Of a stretch of DNA of 64,000 nt, positions 54,300-62,059 are shown piece after piece; the first letter of the stretch is position 1; each line of letters starts with the position of its first letter. The position numbers and the translations under genes are program-made. Origin of the DNA: JB111 sp049856295 (GTDB taxonomy: Bacteria; Actinomycetota; Actinomycetes; Actinomycetales; Actinomycetaceae); assembly GCF_049856295.1 (NCBI RefSeq), contig NZ_JBNDMZ010000004.1, positions 216,607-280,606 of the forward strand, in the 5' to 3' direction. The notes under the pieces are model-generated. The model ran no database searches and was not told the DNA's origin. It saw nothing but the letters and a program-made list of their open reading frames with translations.

Positions 54300-54683
54300 T
54301 CAGCCGCGCGTGGGGCCGATCCCGAGCGGTGGCTTGCGGTCGTGCACCGTGAGGTAGCGGATCCCCTCCGCGCCGGCCGCCACACCGCGGACCGTGCCGC
54401 GCGGGAGGTGGACGACGTCGCCGGGAGCGAGCGGGGGTTCGTCGTCGTCGGCCGTGAGAAGTGTGCCGGTGCCGGCGACGACGTGCCAGAGGACGTCGAG
54501 CGCCGGACCCTCGTGGGGCTCGATCCGCCCGCCCGGTGGCAGCTGCACGACGTTGGCGTCGAGCCCGCGGTCCGGGCCGGTGAGGTTCCAGAGGGCGCCC
54601 GTCGCCCGCCGATCGCCGACCGCGGGGGTGAGTGACGTCGTCGACGTGACGACCCGTGGACGCCTCGATCCGCCTGCCGACAT
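54300..54683 (-). CDS. Small cupin-domain protein
   Basis: A 127-residue cupin. It has GLDANVVQLPPGGRIEPHEGPALDVLWHVVAGTGTLL and LAPGDVVHLPRGTVRGVAAGAEGIRYLTVHDRKPP. Metal ligands are sparse (His in EPHEG, His in LWHVV), so it may be a sensory or noncatalytic cupin. ATG at 54681-54683, divergent from fdxA with 38 bp between the starts, so the two promoters overlap. Confidence 0.78.
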   Translation of the reverse strand: MSAGGSRRPRVVTSTTSLTPAVGDRRATGALWNLTGPDRGLDANVVQLPPGGRIEPHEGPALDVLWHVVAGTGTLLTADDDEPPLAPGDVVHLPRGTVRGVAAGAEGIRYLTVHDRKPPLGIGPTRG

Positions 54684-54721
54684 GCCTCGAGAGTATCCGG
54701 CGGCGTCATTAGGCTGGCCGG

Positions 54722-55078
54722 ATGACGTACGTGATCGCACAGCCGTGCATCGACGTCCTCGACCGGGCGTGCGTCGACGAGTGCCCGGTGGACTGCATCT
54801 ACGAGGGCGACCGGATGCTGTACATCCAGCCCGACGAGTGCGTCGACTGCGGGGCCTGCGAGCCCGTCTGCCCCGTCCTTGCCATCTACTACGAGGACGA
54901 CCTGCCCGAGACCCTGCGGCCGTACCTCGTGGAGAACGCCGGCTTCTTCGACGACACTCTGCCCGGCCGGGACGAGCCCATCGGGTCGCCGGGCGGCGCC
55001 CAGCGCCTCGGCCGCCTCGGCGTGGACACCGAGCTCGTCGCGGGCGCCCCGCCGGGAGCGGGCGCACGCGGGCAGTGA
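54722..55078 (+). CDS. fdxA: Seven-iron ferredoxin FdxA
   Basis: A 118-residue bacterial 7Fe ferredoxin. By comparison with Azotobacter FdI, Cys9, Cys17 and Cys50 would hold the [3Fe-4S] cluster and Cys21, Cys40, Cys43 and Cys46 the [4Fe-4S] cluster, with Cys25 free. The tail GDEPIGSPGGAQRLGRLGVD is typical of actinobacterial FdxA. Carries electrons in the cytoplasm, for example to P450s or biosynthetic enzymes. ATG at 54722; a promoter or Shine-Dalgarno is not obvious, so leaderless translation is possible. Confidence 0.94.
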   Translation: MTYVIAQPCIDVLDRACVDECPVDCIYEGDRMLYIQPDECVDCGACEPVCPVLAIYYEDDLPETLRPYLVENAGFFDDTLPGRDEPIGSPGGAQRLGRLGVDTELVAGAPPGAGARGQ

Positions 55079-55112
55079 CTGGACGACACGGGACCGACAC
55101 CAGGGAGACCAC

Positions 55113-55448
55113 ATGGACCGCATCGACCTTGCCGCGCTGACCGAGAAGCACCTCGCCCTCGCCGGTGAGGCCCGGGCCCGTCGGTCCTCGACCGCGCTGG
55201 TGGGGGACAAGGACTCCCGCCTCCGGCAGCACCTCATGGTGCTCCTCGCCGGGACCGAGCTGGCCGAGCACGAGAGCCCCGGTGAGGCGACGCTCCAGGT
55301 CCTGCGCGGACGGGTGATCCTGCACGCCGGAGACGACGAGGTCGAGCTCGCTGCCGGCGACCTCGCCGAGATCCCGCCCGAGCGGCACGGCGTCCGCGCC
55401 CTCGAGGACTCGGCGTGCGTGCTGACGGTCGCCCGCAACCGGGACTGA
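55113..55448 (+). CDS. Small cupin-domain protein
   Basis: A 111-residue cupin: HLMVLLAGTELAEHESPGEATLQVLRGRVILHAGDDEVELAAGDLAEIPPERHGVRALED in pieces, including the GDLAEIPPERHG second motif. It lacks one of the usual metal His residues. ATG at 55113 with GGGAG upstream, 34 bp after fdxA, so probably co-transcribed with it. Related cupins are thought to sense small molecules; role unknown. Confidence 0.8.
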   Translation: MDRIDLAALTEKHLALAGEARARRSSTALVGDKDSRLRQHLMVLLAGTELAEHESPGEATLQVLRGRVILHAGDDEVELAAGDLAEIPPERHGVRALEDSACVLTVARNRD

Positions 55449-55543
55449 CGGCAGCGGCCGTCGGCCCGGGCGCAGGTGGGGACCTCGGCCCGTGCGAGGC
55501 GGAGTGCCACCGCCTACGGTGTCAGCACCGGAGGTGATCGACG

Positions 55544-56068
55544 ATGAGGACGAACCCCAGACTGCTCGCCGTGGCGGCCGCCGCGCTCCTCGCGCTCGGC
55601 GCGTGCAGCGAGGACCCGACCGAGGAACCGGACGAGCCGACGACGACCCAGGCGCCCGACGACCCGTCGGGGGGGCCCGGCGAGGAGTTGCCGAGCGGGG
55701 AGTCACCGACCGCGGAGAGCCCGACCGGCGAGGCACCGTCGGAGGGGACCGGAGGCACGCCGTCGGACGGAGCGGCCGGCCCGGACCAGGACCCCGACGT
55801 CGCAGCCGCGATCAACGAGCTCGCCGCGGACACCGGCAGCGCCGACGCCGACATCGAGGTGGTCTCCCTCGAGGAGGTCACCTGGTCGGACGGGTCGATC
55901 GGCTGCCCGACCCCGGGCCAGGCCTACACGCAGGCGCTCGTCGAGGGGCGGCTGCTCGTCCTGACCGTCGACGGCGAGGAGTTCCGGTTCCACGGGGAGG
56001 GTGACGGGCCGCTGGCCTACTGCGCCGACCCGATCGACCCGGCCGAGACCGGCGACGCCGTCCAGTAG
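55544..56068 (+). CDS. Putative lipoprotein with a conserved small C-terminal domain
   Basis: A 174-residue secreted lipoprotein: signal peptide with lipobox LGAC (Cys at about 21), a disordered Glu/Pro/Ser/Thr/Gly linker (to ~85), and a compact domain with VTWSDGSIGCPTPGQAY, then the VEGRLLVLTVDGEEFRFHG strand pair and a closing Cys, which likely forms a disulfide with the Cys of GCP. Similar domains occur in many hypothetical envelope proteins. Function unknown. ATG at 55544 with GGAGG upstream. Confidence 0.8.
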   Translation: MRTNPRLLAVAAAALLALGACSEDPTEEPDEPTTTQAPDDPSGGPGEELPSGESPTAESPTGEAPSEGTGGTPSDGAAGPDQDPDVAAAINELAADTGSADADIEVVSLEEVTWSDGSIGCPTPGQAYTQALVEGRLLVLTVDGEEFRFHGEGDGPLAYCADPIDPAETGDAVQ

Positions 56069-56107
56069 GGCGCGGCAGCGGTCCACGGGGGAGTGTCGCG
56101 CGGACCC

Positions 56108-57133
56108 TCAGGCCAGCATGTCGCGCACCATCGGGGCGACCGTCGTGCCGTAGAGCTCGATGCTGCGCATGATCTTCTCGTGCGGGAGCCGGCCCGTGCT
56201 CACCTTGAGGTCGAACCGCTCGGCGCCGAGCGCGCGCACACCCTCGGCGATCTTCCGCGCGACCGTCTCGGGCGAGCCCACCGCCATCGCGCCGTGCTCG
56301 GCCTCGTGCTCGAACGAGGCGCGCGAGGGCCGGCTCCAGCCGCGCTCGCGACCGATCCGCTCGACCTGCTCGACGTAGTGCGGGTAGATCTCCTCCTTTG
56401 CCTGATCGTCGCTCTCGGCCACGTGCCCGTAGGAGTGGTAGCCCACCGGCCGCGGCTCGCGCTCCATCTGCTCCAGCGCCCGGCGGTAGAGGTCCGCGAA
56501 CGGGGCGAAGCGGGGGACCGGCCCGCCGATGATGGCGAGCATGAGGGGCAGATCGTGGTGGGCGGCCCGGACCACCGACTGCGGGCTGCCGCCCACGGCC
56601 ACCCAGGCCCGCAGCGGCCCGTGCTCGACCGGCGGGTAGACGGTGACCTGGTCGAGGTTCTGGACGTGCGTCCCGCGCCAGGTCACCGGCTGGGCCGTGC
56701 GCAGCCGGGAGAACACCTCGAGCTTCTCCTCGAACAGCGCCTCGTAGTCCTCCATGCGGAACCCGAACAGGGGGAACGACTCGGTGAACGAGCCCCGGCC
56801 GAGCACCACCTCGGCGCGGCCGGAGCTGATCGCGTCGAGCGTGGAGTACCGCTCGTACACGCGGACCGGGTCGTCCGAGCTGAGCACCGTGACGGCGGAC
56901 GCCAGGCGGATCCGCTCGGTGCGCGCCGCGATCGCGGCCAGGACCATCTCGGGGGAGGACACCGCGAAGTCGTCCCGGTGGTGCTCCCCGACACCGATCG
57001 CGTCGAGCCCGACCTGGTCGGCGAGGACACCCTCCTCCACGACGTTGCGGACCGTCTGGGCATGGCTGAGGAGCTCGCCGTCCGCCCCCATGGTGACGTC
57101 GCCGAAGGTGTCGATCCCGAGCTCGAGTGCCAT
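56108..57133 (-). CDS. LLM-class flavin-dependent oxidoreductase
   Basis: A 341-residue luciferase-like monooxygenase family protein: LGIDTFGDV, LDAIGVGEHHRDDFAVSSPEMVLAAIAART, IRLASAVTVLSSDDPVRVYERYSTLD, GRGSFTESFPLFGF and VAVGGSPQSVVRAAHHDLPLML. It would use FMN or F420. ATG at 57131-57133. Divergent from an F420-reductase-like gene; a 21-bp palindrome lies between them. Substrate unknown. Confidence 0.88.
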   Translation of the reverse strand: MALELGIDTFGDVTMGADGELLSHAQTVRNVVEEGVLADQVGLDAIGVGEHHRDDFAVSSPEMVLAAIAARTERIRLASAVTVLSSDDPVRVYERYSTLDAISSGRAEVVLGRGSFTESFPLFGFRMEDYEALFEEKLEVFSRLRTAQPVTWRGTHVQNLDQVTVYPPVEHGPLRAWVAVGGSPQSVVRAAHHDLPLMLAIIGGPVPRFAPFADLYRRALEQMEREPRPVGYHSYGHVAESDDQAKEEIYPHYVEQVERIGRERGWSRPSRASFEHEAEHGAMAVGSPETVARKIAEGVRALGAERFDLKVSTGRLPHEKIMRSIELYGTTVAPMVRDMLA

Positions 57134-57160
57134 GACAGCGCCAACCCGCGGCGCACCAGG

Positions 57161-57181
57161 GCTATTCCGGCGCGGAATAGC
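57161..57181. promoter_or_regulatory. 21-bp perfect palindrome between the divergent LLM and F420-reductase-like genes
   Basis: GCTATTCCG, spacer GCG, CGGAATAGC. It sits 27 bp from each start codon, symmetric between the two genes, as expected for an operator shared by both promoters. No regulator gene is adjacent. Confidence 0.75.
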
Positions 57182-57208
57182 GCGCCGGGCGGGCGACGTT
57201 CCCCCGGC

Positions 57209-57853
57209 ATGACCTTTCCCGTCGGCGGCAGCACCACGACCATCGGCATCGTCGGCGCCGGCCGGCTCGGCACCGCGATCGGCCGGCTCGTCGCCGACGC
57301 CGGCTACCGTCTCCTCGTCACCGACCGCCCCGACGCCGCACACCTCGAGCTCGTGGTGGGCAGCGTGCTGCCGGAGGCGCAGCTGGTGGGTCTCGACGAG
57401 ATTGCCGAGCGGGCCGACGTGGTCGTCCTCGCCGTGCCCATGGCGGCCGCGCGCGGCCTCGACATCGAGGCGTTCCGGGGTGTCGTCGTCGACGCGACCA
57501 ACGTCTGGTACGACACGGACGCGACGACGGCGCACGAGGTGGGCACGACCGCGACCCTCGCCGCCACGCACCCCCGCGCGAGGATCGTCAAGACCTTCAA
57601 CCACGCGGCCTACGCGGACCTGCTCGCGGACGCCCGACCGGTGGGCGCCCCCGGGCGCCGGGCCTTCGCGGTGGCCGGCGACGACGTCGATGCGGTGCGC
57701 GTGGCCGCCGAGGTCGTCGACCGCGCGGGATTCGATCCGCTACCGGTCCCCGCGTCGGACGCCCACCTGCTCGAGCCGTCCGGCCCCGTGTTCGGCCGCC
57801 GGCTCGAGCGCGCCGACCTCGAGGCCGTCCTCGCCGGGGCGCGCGCCGCCTGA
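57209..57853 (+). CDS. NADPH-dependent F420 reductase-like Rossmann protein
   Basis: A 214-residue protein with an N-terminal NAD(P) site TIGIVGAGRLGTAIGRLVADAGY and the DRPD ending of the second strand, then ADVVVLAVPMAA and VVDATNVWYD. This pattern is that of F420:NADP oxidoreductase-like and ketoacid-reductase-like small proteins; the DATN segment is typical. The F420 role is not certain. ATG at 57209, divergent from an LLM oxidoreductase, a family that often uses F420; both may belong to one redox unit. Followed by a strong terminator. Confidence 0.8.
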   Translation: MTFPVGGSTTTIGIVGAGRLGTAIGRLVADAGYRLLVTDRPDAAHLELVVGSVLPEAQLVGLDEIAERADVVVLAVPMAAARGLDIEAFRGVVVDATNVWYDTDATTAHEVGTTATLAATHPRARIVKTFNHAAYADLLADARPVGAPGRRAFAVAGDDVDAVRVAAEVVDRAGFDPLPVPASDAHLLEPSGPVFGRRLERADLEAVLAGARAA

Positions 57854-57885
57854 ACCGCCGGGGGGAGCGACCCGTGTCCCGGCAC

Positions 57886-57923
57886 GACGACGGGGGCCGA
57901 CCTCGTGGTCGGCCCCCGTCGTC
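57886..57923. terminator. Perfect 16-bp hairpin between convergent genes
   Basis: GACGACGGGGGCCGAC (57886-57901) pairs without mismatch with 57908-57923; loop CTCGTG. Serves the F420-reductase-like gene and the convergent membrane-protein gene. Confidence 0.85.
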
Positions 57924-57929
57924 GGTGGG

Positions 57930-58748
57930 TCAGGAGCGGGTGGTGCCCGTGGTCGGGTCCACCGTGTCGTTGTAGACCGGGGTGTCCTCGGTCGTCACGC
58001 CGGTGCCCGCGGCCTGGACCGGAAGGTCGGCAGCCGTGGCGTCGTCCGCGGCGTCAGCCGCGTCGCTCACCTCGCCGGTCTCCGAGGAGCCGCGGTCGGT
58101 GAGGTCGGCGGCCTTGTCCTTGACGGCGCCGGCGGCCGACGAGGCGGCGTCCTTCGCCTTGCCCGCGAGGCCCGCGGCCTTGTCACCGAGCGAGCCCGAG
58201 GAGTCGGTGGGGCTCGAGACGGTCGTGTCGTCCCAGTACTCCTCGGCCCACGGGTCGTCCACCGGCTGCGTGCGACGCCACACGAGGTAGCCCGCACCGG
58301 CGACGGCCGTGCCCACGAGGACCCAGCCGAGCGCCTTGCCGGCGCCGCCCTTCTTCTTGTCGGCGGGCTTCTCCAGCGACGAGCGGGCAGCCTTCGAGGC
58401 CTCCTTCGCGCGGTCGGCGATCGGGGCGTCGGACCGGGCGGCCTCGGCGGCCGACTGGGCCGCCTTCTGGACGCGGGGGACGTAGTCGTCCTTCACCTTG
58501 TCCCGCGCGGTCGCGGCCGAGGTGCGGGCCTGCTCGATCGTGGGAGCAGCGGCGGTCCGGGCGTCCTCGAAGGCCTTCTGGACCTTGGGGGTCGCCCAGT
58601 CGACGCCCTCCTGCGCGAGCTCGGCGGCGCGTGCCCCCGTGATCTTCGCCTGCTCGGAGAGTGCCGTGCCGAGCTCGGCGAGCTTCGCGCCGACGTCGGC
58701 CTGCTCGGGCTCCGTCGTCGTGGACGTGCGCTTGGTCTTGCGCGACAT
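57930..58748 (-). CDS. Membrane-anchored, Ala/Lys/Asp-rich helical protein
   Basis: A 272-residue protein I do not recognise at family level. Residues 1-130 are strongly helical and charged (AKLAELGTALSEQAKITG; ATPKVQKAFEDARTAAAP), like coiled-coil or apolipoprotein-like repeats; then one membrane helix (ALGWVLVGTAVAGAGYLVW) and an acidic Ser/Ala/Asp-rich tail with repeated DKAAGLAGKAKDAAS-type segments. ATG at 58746-58748. Convergent with the F420-reductase-like gene; divergent from ppiA. Similar proteins occur near ppiA and crgA in other Micrococcales; a role in the envelope is inference. Confidence 0.65.
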   Translation of the reverse strand: MSRKTKRTSTTTEPEQADVGAKLAELGTALSEQAKITGARAAELAQEGVDWATPKVQKAFEDARTAAAPTIEQARTSAATARDKVKDDYVPRVQKAAQSAAEAARSDAPIADRAKEASKAARSSLEKPADKKKGGAGKALGWVLVGTAVAGAGYLVWRRTQPVDDPWAEEYWDDTTVSSPTDSSGSLGDKAAGLAGKAKDAASSAAGAVKDKAADLTDRGSSETGEVSDAADAADDATAADLPVQAAGTGVTTEDTPVYNDTVDPTTGTTRS

Positions 58749-58983
58749 GTGCGTATCTCCATTCGTAGCGGTCGTGCGGTCGGGACCCGACCTGCGCGTC
58801 GTTCGCGGCGGGCCTGGATCCGCCCCACCCCCATAGTTCCGTATCAGGACCGGTGCTGCCAGTAGACCAGGTGAGTCAGGACACGGACCTGGACAACAGG
58901 TGGCTCCCCGGCGGGGTGTCGCCACGCCCCGACCCACCGGGGCAGTCGTGTGCGCGGGCCCCCGACCGTGCGAGGATCGACCC

Positions 58984-59505
58984 ATGGACGCCATCCTCCA
59001 CACCAATCACGGCGACGTGTCGATCCGACTCTTCCCGAACCACGCCCCCAAGACGGTCAGCAACTTCGTCGAGCTCGCGCGCGGGACCAAGGAGTTCACC
59101 GACGCGGAGACCGGCGAGAAGGTCACCCGGCCGTTCTACGACGGCCTCACGTTCCACCGGATCATCCCCAACTTCATGATCCAGGGCGGCTGCCCCGAGG
59201 GCACCGGCACCGGTGGCCCGGGCTACACCTTCGACGACGAGATCCACCCCGAGCTCGGCTTCACCGAGCCCTACGTGCTCGCCATGGCCAACGCCGGCAA
59301 GCGCATGGGCCACGGCACCAACGGGTCGCAGTTCTTCATCACGACCCAGCCGACCACCTGGCTCCAGGGCAAGCACACGATCTTCGGCGCCGTGACCGAC
59401 GAGGCCTCGCGCGCCGTCGTCGACGCGATCGGGGCCGTCCCGACCGGTGCCGCCGACCGCCCGGTCGAGCCGGTCGTCATCGAGTCCGTCGAGATCGTCG
59501 AGTGA
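58984..59505 (+). CDS. ppiA: Peptidyl-prolyl cis-trans isomerase, cyclophilin type
   Basis: A 173-residue cytoplasmic cyclophilin: LTFHRIIPNFMIQGGCPEGTG with the catalytic Arg, FDDEIHPELGF, VLAMANAG, GTNGSQFFITT and HTIFGAV. It speeds proline isomerisation in protein folding. ATG at 58984 after GAGGA. The stop overlaps the next gene's GTG, so ppiA and the rhomboid gene are translationally coupled, an arrangement seen in mycobacteria (Rv0009-Rv0110-like linkage). Confidence 0.95.
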   Translation: MDAILHTNHGDVSIRLFPNHAPKTVSNFVELARGTKEFTDAETGEKVTRPFYDGLTFHRIIPNFMIQGGCPEGTGTGGPGYTFDDEIHPELGFTEPYVLAMANAGKRMGHGTNGSQFFITTQPTTWLQGKHTIFGAVTDEASRAVVDAIGAVPTGAADRPVEPVVIESVEIVE

Positions 59506-60479
59506 CCTCCGCGCCCGGGCCCGACGAGCCGCGCGACCCACGCCGGCCGGACGGCCCGGGCGTGCACGGCGCCGACCCGTACGGCGCCGGTGCCTACGGC
59601 GCCGATCCGTACGGGAGAAGCGCCCACGGCGCCGATCCGTACGGGGGCGGCGCGAACGGCCCCGCCGGGCGGGCCGACGCCCCGCCCGGCTCCCCGCACT
59701 ACGCGCCAGCACCCGGGTTCGGCGCCTACGTCGCACCGGGGCAGCAGCCCCCGCCGCACCCCGTGCCGGGACCCCCGCACCCCGACAACCGGCCGCAGCG
59801 CGGCGCCGCCCGGCGCTCGGCGCCCGTCGGTGTCCGCGTGCGTGGCGGGACGCCGTACCTCACCTTCGCCGTCATGGGTGTCCTCGGCGTGGTCTACCTG
59901 CTCCAGCGGGCCACCGGCCTGCAGGCCGACCTCCTCTACTGGCCGGCCGTGACCGAGCACGAGCCCTGGCGCATGCTGACGGCTGCCGTCCTCCACGGCG
60001 GCCTCGCCCACCTCGCGTTCAACATGTACGCGCTGTGGATCGCCGGACAGGCGCTCGAACCCGTCGTCGGGCGGTGGCGGCTCGCCGTCCTCATGCTCCT
60101 CAGCGCGTTCGGCGGCTCGACCGCGGTCCTCCTCCTGTCCGGCGGTCCAGGTGCGGAGGGGTGGGTCACCGGCGTCGTCGGGTTCTCCGGCGCCGTCATG
60201 GGCCTGTTCGCCGCCGTCCTCGCGATCCAGCGGAGCGTCGGCCAGGAGTCGAGCCAGCTCCTCGTGCTCCTCGTCATCAACATCGCCATCGGGTTCGTCC
60301 CCGGGTGGAACATCTCGTGGGAGGCGCACCTCGGCGGGATGGTGGTCGGGCTCGCGCTCGGCCTGACCTGGTCGACCTGGCGACGCCGGCCGACCGCCGT
60401 CGCCGTGCTCTCGTCGGTGGCCGTCGCTGCCGCACTCGTCGCGGCCTGCCTCGTCTACCTCGGCGCCGTCGGGGCCTGA
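59502..60479 (+). CDS. Rhomboid family intramembrane serine protease with GADPYG repeats
   Basis: A 325-residue protease with six membrane helices. The catalytic Ser is in GFSGAVMGLFAA (GxSG motif) and the catalytic His in WEAHLGGMVVGL; the loop-1 region reads EPWRMLTAAVLHGGLAHLAFNM. The cytoplasmic N-terminal ~110 residues are Pro/Gly/Ala-rich and start with three GADPYG units encoded by exact 30-bp tandem repeats. It cleaves transmembrane substrates. GTG at 59502 overlaps the ppiA stop. Confidence 0.92.
   Translation: MTSAPGPDEPRDPRRPDGPGVHGADPYGAGAYGADPYGRSAHGADPYGGGANGPAGRADAPPGSPHYAPAPGFGAYVAPGQQPPPHPVPGPPHPDNRPQRGAARRSAPVGVRVRGGTPYLTFAVMGVLGVVYLLQRATGLQADLLYWPAVTEHEPWRMLTAAVLHGGLAHLAFNMYALWIAGQALEPVVGRWRLAVLMLLSAFGGSTAVLLLSGGPGAEGWVTGVVGFSGAVMGLFAAVLAIQRSVGQESSQLLVLLVINIAIGFVPGWNISWEAHLGGMVVGLALGLTWSTWRRRPTAVAVLSSVAVAAALVAACLVYLGAVGA
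59565..59654 (+). repeat. Three 30-bp tandem repeats in the rhomboid gene
   Basis: Units start at 59565, 59595 and 59625; each contains GGCGCCGA(C/T)CCGTACGG and encodes HGADPYG or YGADPYG plus a variable tripeptide. Confidence 0.85.
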
Positions 60480-60874
60480 GCCCCGCCGCCTCCACGCTCC
60501 CGTGCGTCCGCGCGGGCGGGGAACACACACCTGCGACGCCGCCGTCGGACGATCGCGACTCCTCGCCGCCCCGAGCCTGCGGGCGCCCTGACGCAGTTCG
60601 ACGCCGGGCCGTGCGTCGTCGTCGGGCACCGTGCTCGCCGTCCACATGTGAACTCACAGCTGTGGAACTACACGGCTGTCATTCGTCCCCAGGTGTGAGT
60701 ATCCCTGTGGGAATCACACGTTTGTCGTTCGTTCGTCCCCAGCGGCGGGGTCGGGGCGAACGACACGGCTGTCATTCCTCCCCACCTGTGGGTATCCCTG
60801 TGGACGGGGAGGGGTCGATCGACCGGTTGCTCGGCGGGAACGTTCTCCGGAGGAGCGGGGAGCGGGTGCCGGCG
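60480..60874. other. Gene-free region between convergent rhomboid and crgA genes
   Basis: 395 bases without a gene. Between 60674 and 60803 it contains a duplicated 37-base unit and further TGTC(A/G)TTCGTCC and CCTGTGG words. Because both flanking genes end here, the repeats are unlikely to be promoters. Confidence 0.6.
60674..60803. repeat. Imperfect 37-bp duplication with TGTCATTCGTCC words
   Basis: Units at 60674-60710 and 60767-60803 agree at 33 of 37 bases; each begins GGCTGTCATTC and ends GTATCCCTGTGG. Between them lie TGTCGTTCGTTCGTCC near 60723 and GGGCGAACGACAC near 60755, relatives of the same word. The word also forms the inverted repeat in the dnaA-dnaN gap. Confidence 0.8.
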
Positions 60875-61150
60875 TCAGCGCCAGCGCAGCGTCATGAGGA
60901 ACCCGATCATCGCGATGCCGAAGCCGATCGCGAGGTTCCAGTTGCCGATCCCCGGGACCGGGTACGCGGCGGACGTGAGGTAGGTGACGAGGAGGACGAC
61001 GAGGCCGACGAGCATGAGCGTGACCATCGTGGGCGCCCACCAGCTGGGGCTCGGCTCGCCCGCGGCGGCCGCCTCGAGCTCGGCCTCCTCCTGCGGGGTG
61101 CGGCTGACCGGGGAGCCGTCCTTGCGCTTGCGCTTCTTCGAGACCGGCAC
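60875..61150 (-). CDS. crgA: Cell division protein CrgA
   Basis: A 91-residue protein with a basic N terminus (SKKRKRKDGSPVSRTPQEE) and two membrane helices (TMVTLMLVGLVVLLVTYLT and NWNLAIGFGIAMIGFLMTL) joined by the conserved PVPGIGNW turn. CrgA is an actinobacterial divisome protein that interacts with FtsZ/FtsQ/FtsI/PBPs. GTG at 61148-61150 with GGAGG 5 nt upstream. Divergent from the DUF881 gene. Confidence 0.95.
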   Translation of the reverse strand: MPVSKKRKRKDGSPVSRTPQEEAELEAAAAGEPSPSWWAPTMVTLMLVGLVVLLVTYLTSAAYPVPGIGNWNLAIGFGIAMIGFLMTLRWR

Positions 61151-61270
61151 GTCGTCCTCCAGTGGTGTCCCGCCGTCGGGGCGGGTTGCGGAATGTCTGT
61201 GCGCGCACGCGGCGCGACCCGGACCTAGCCTAGTCTTCGAGAGCAGCGGCGACGTCGAGGAGGTGGCCCG

Positions 61271-62059
61271 ATGGCCGGGTTCCGCGTGCCGCCCGCGTCG
61301 CTCCGCGTGGCGGCGGTCGGCGTGCTCGCCGGACTCGTCATCGCCGTCAACGCCCGCGACGCCGGGGAGGACCCCGCGCGCGCCGCCACCGACCTCGTCT
61401 CGCTCGCCCGCGCGCAGACCACGCGGATCGAGACGCTCGAGGGCGAGAACGAGGAGCTGCGCGAGCAGATCGAGCCCTACCTCGAGAGCCACGACGCCGA
61501 GGTCGGCGCGCCCCCGGACGAGGTGCTGGTCGCCGCCGGTGCCGCGCCCGTGAGCGGTCCCGGGGTGGAGGTCGCGCTCGACGACGCGCCGGTCCCGGAG
61601 TCCGGGATGCCCGCCGACCGGGTGGCGGACGACTACGTGGTCCACCAGCAGGACGTCGAGGGGGTCATCAACGCGCTGCGGGCCGGGGGCGCGGAGGCGC
61701 TCACCGTCCAGGGGCAGCGCCTCCTGCCCACGACCACGGTGCGGTGCGTCGGGAACGTCCTCTACGTCGGCACGCGCGTCTACTCGCCGCCGTTCGTCGT
61801 CGGGGCCGTGGGTGACCCCGACGAGCTCACCGACGCCCTCGAGGAGTCCGAGGCCGTCGACGTCTACCGGCAGTGGGTCGAGCTCATCGGGCTGGGCTAC
61901 ACCGTCACGGTCCACGACCAGCTCGACGTCCCGCCGTCGACGTCGGTGTCGACGAGGTACGCCGAGCCGCTCGAGACCGGCGATCCGGGCGCGTCCACCG
62001 ATCCGGGCGCGGACGACGCGCGTGGCGCCGGGTCCGACGACGCCGAGTCCGGGTCGTGA
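61271..62059 (+). CDS. DUF881 family protein
   Basis: A 262-residue protein: a short N-terminal membrane helix (VAAVGVLAGLVIAVNAR), a coiled segment (TTRIETLEGENEELREQIEPYL), then the DUF881 domain with GPGVEVALDDAP, VHQQDVEGVINALRAGGAEALTVQGQRL and YSPPFVVGAVGDPDEL. The C terminus is Asp/Gly/Ser-rich. DUF881 proteins sit next to crgA and the sortase gene in many actinobacteria and are membrane-linked, but have no known activity. ATG at 61271 with GAGG upstream. Stop overlaps the sortase start. Confidence 0.9.
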   Translation: MAGFRVPPASLRVAAVGVLAGLVIAVNARDAGEDPARAATDLVSLARAQTTRIETLEGENEELREQIEPYLESHDAEVGAPPDEVLVAAGAAPVSGPGVEVALDDAPVPESGMPADRVADDYVVHQQDVEGVINALRAGGAEALTVQGQRLLPTTTVRCVGNVLYVGTRVYSPPFVVGAVGDPDELTDALEESEAVDVYRQWVELIGLGYTVTVHDQLDVPPSTSVSTRYAEPLETGDPGASTDPGADDARGAGSDDAESGS

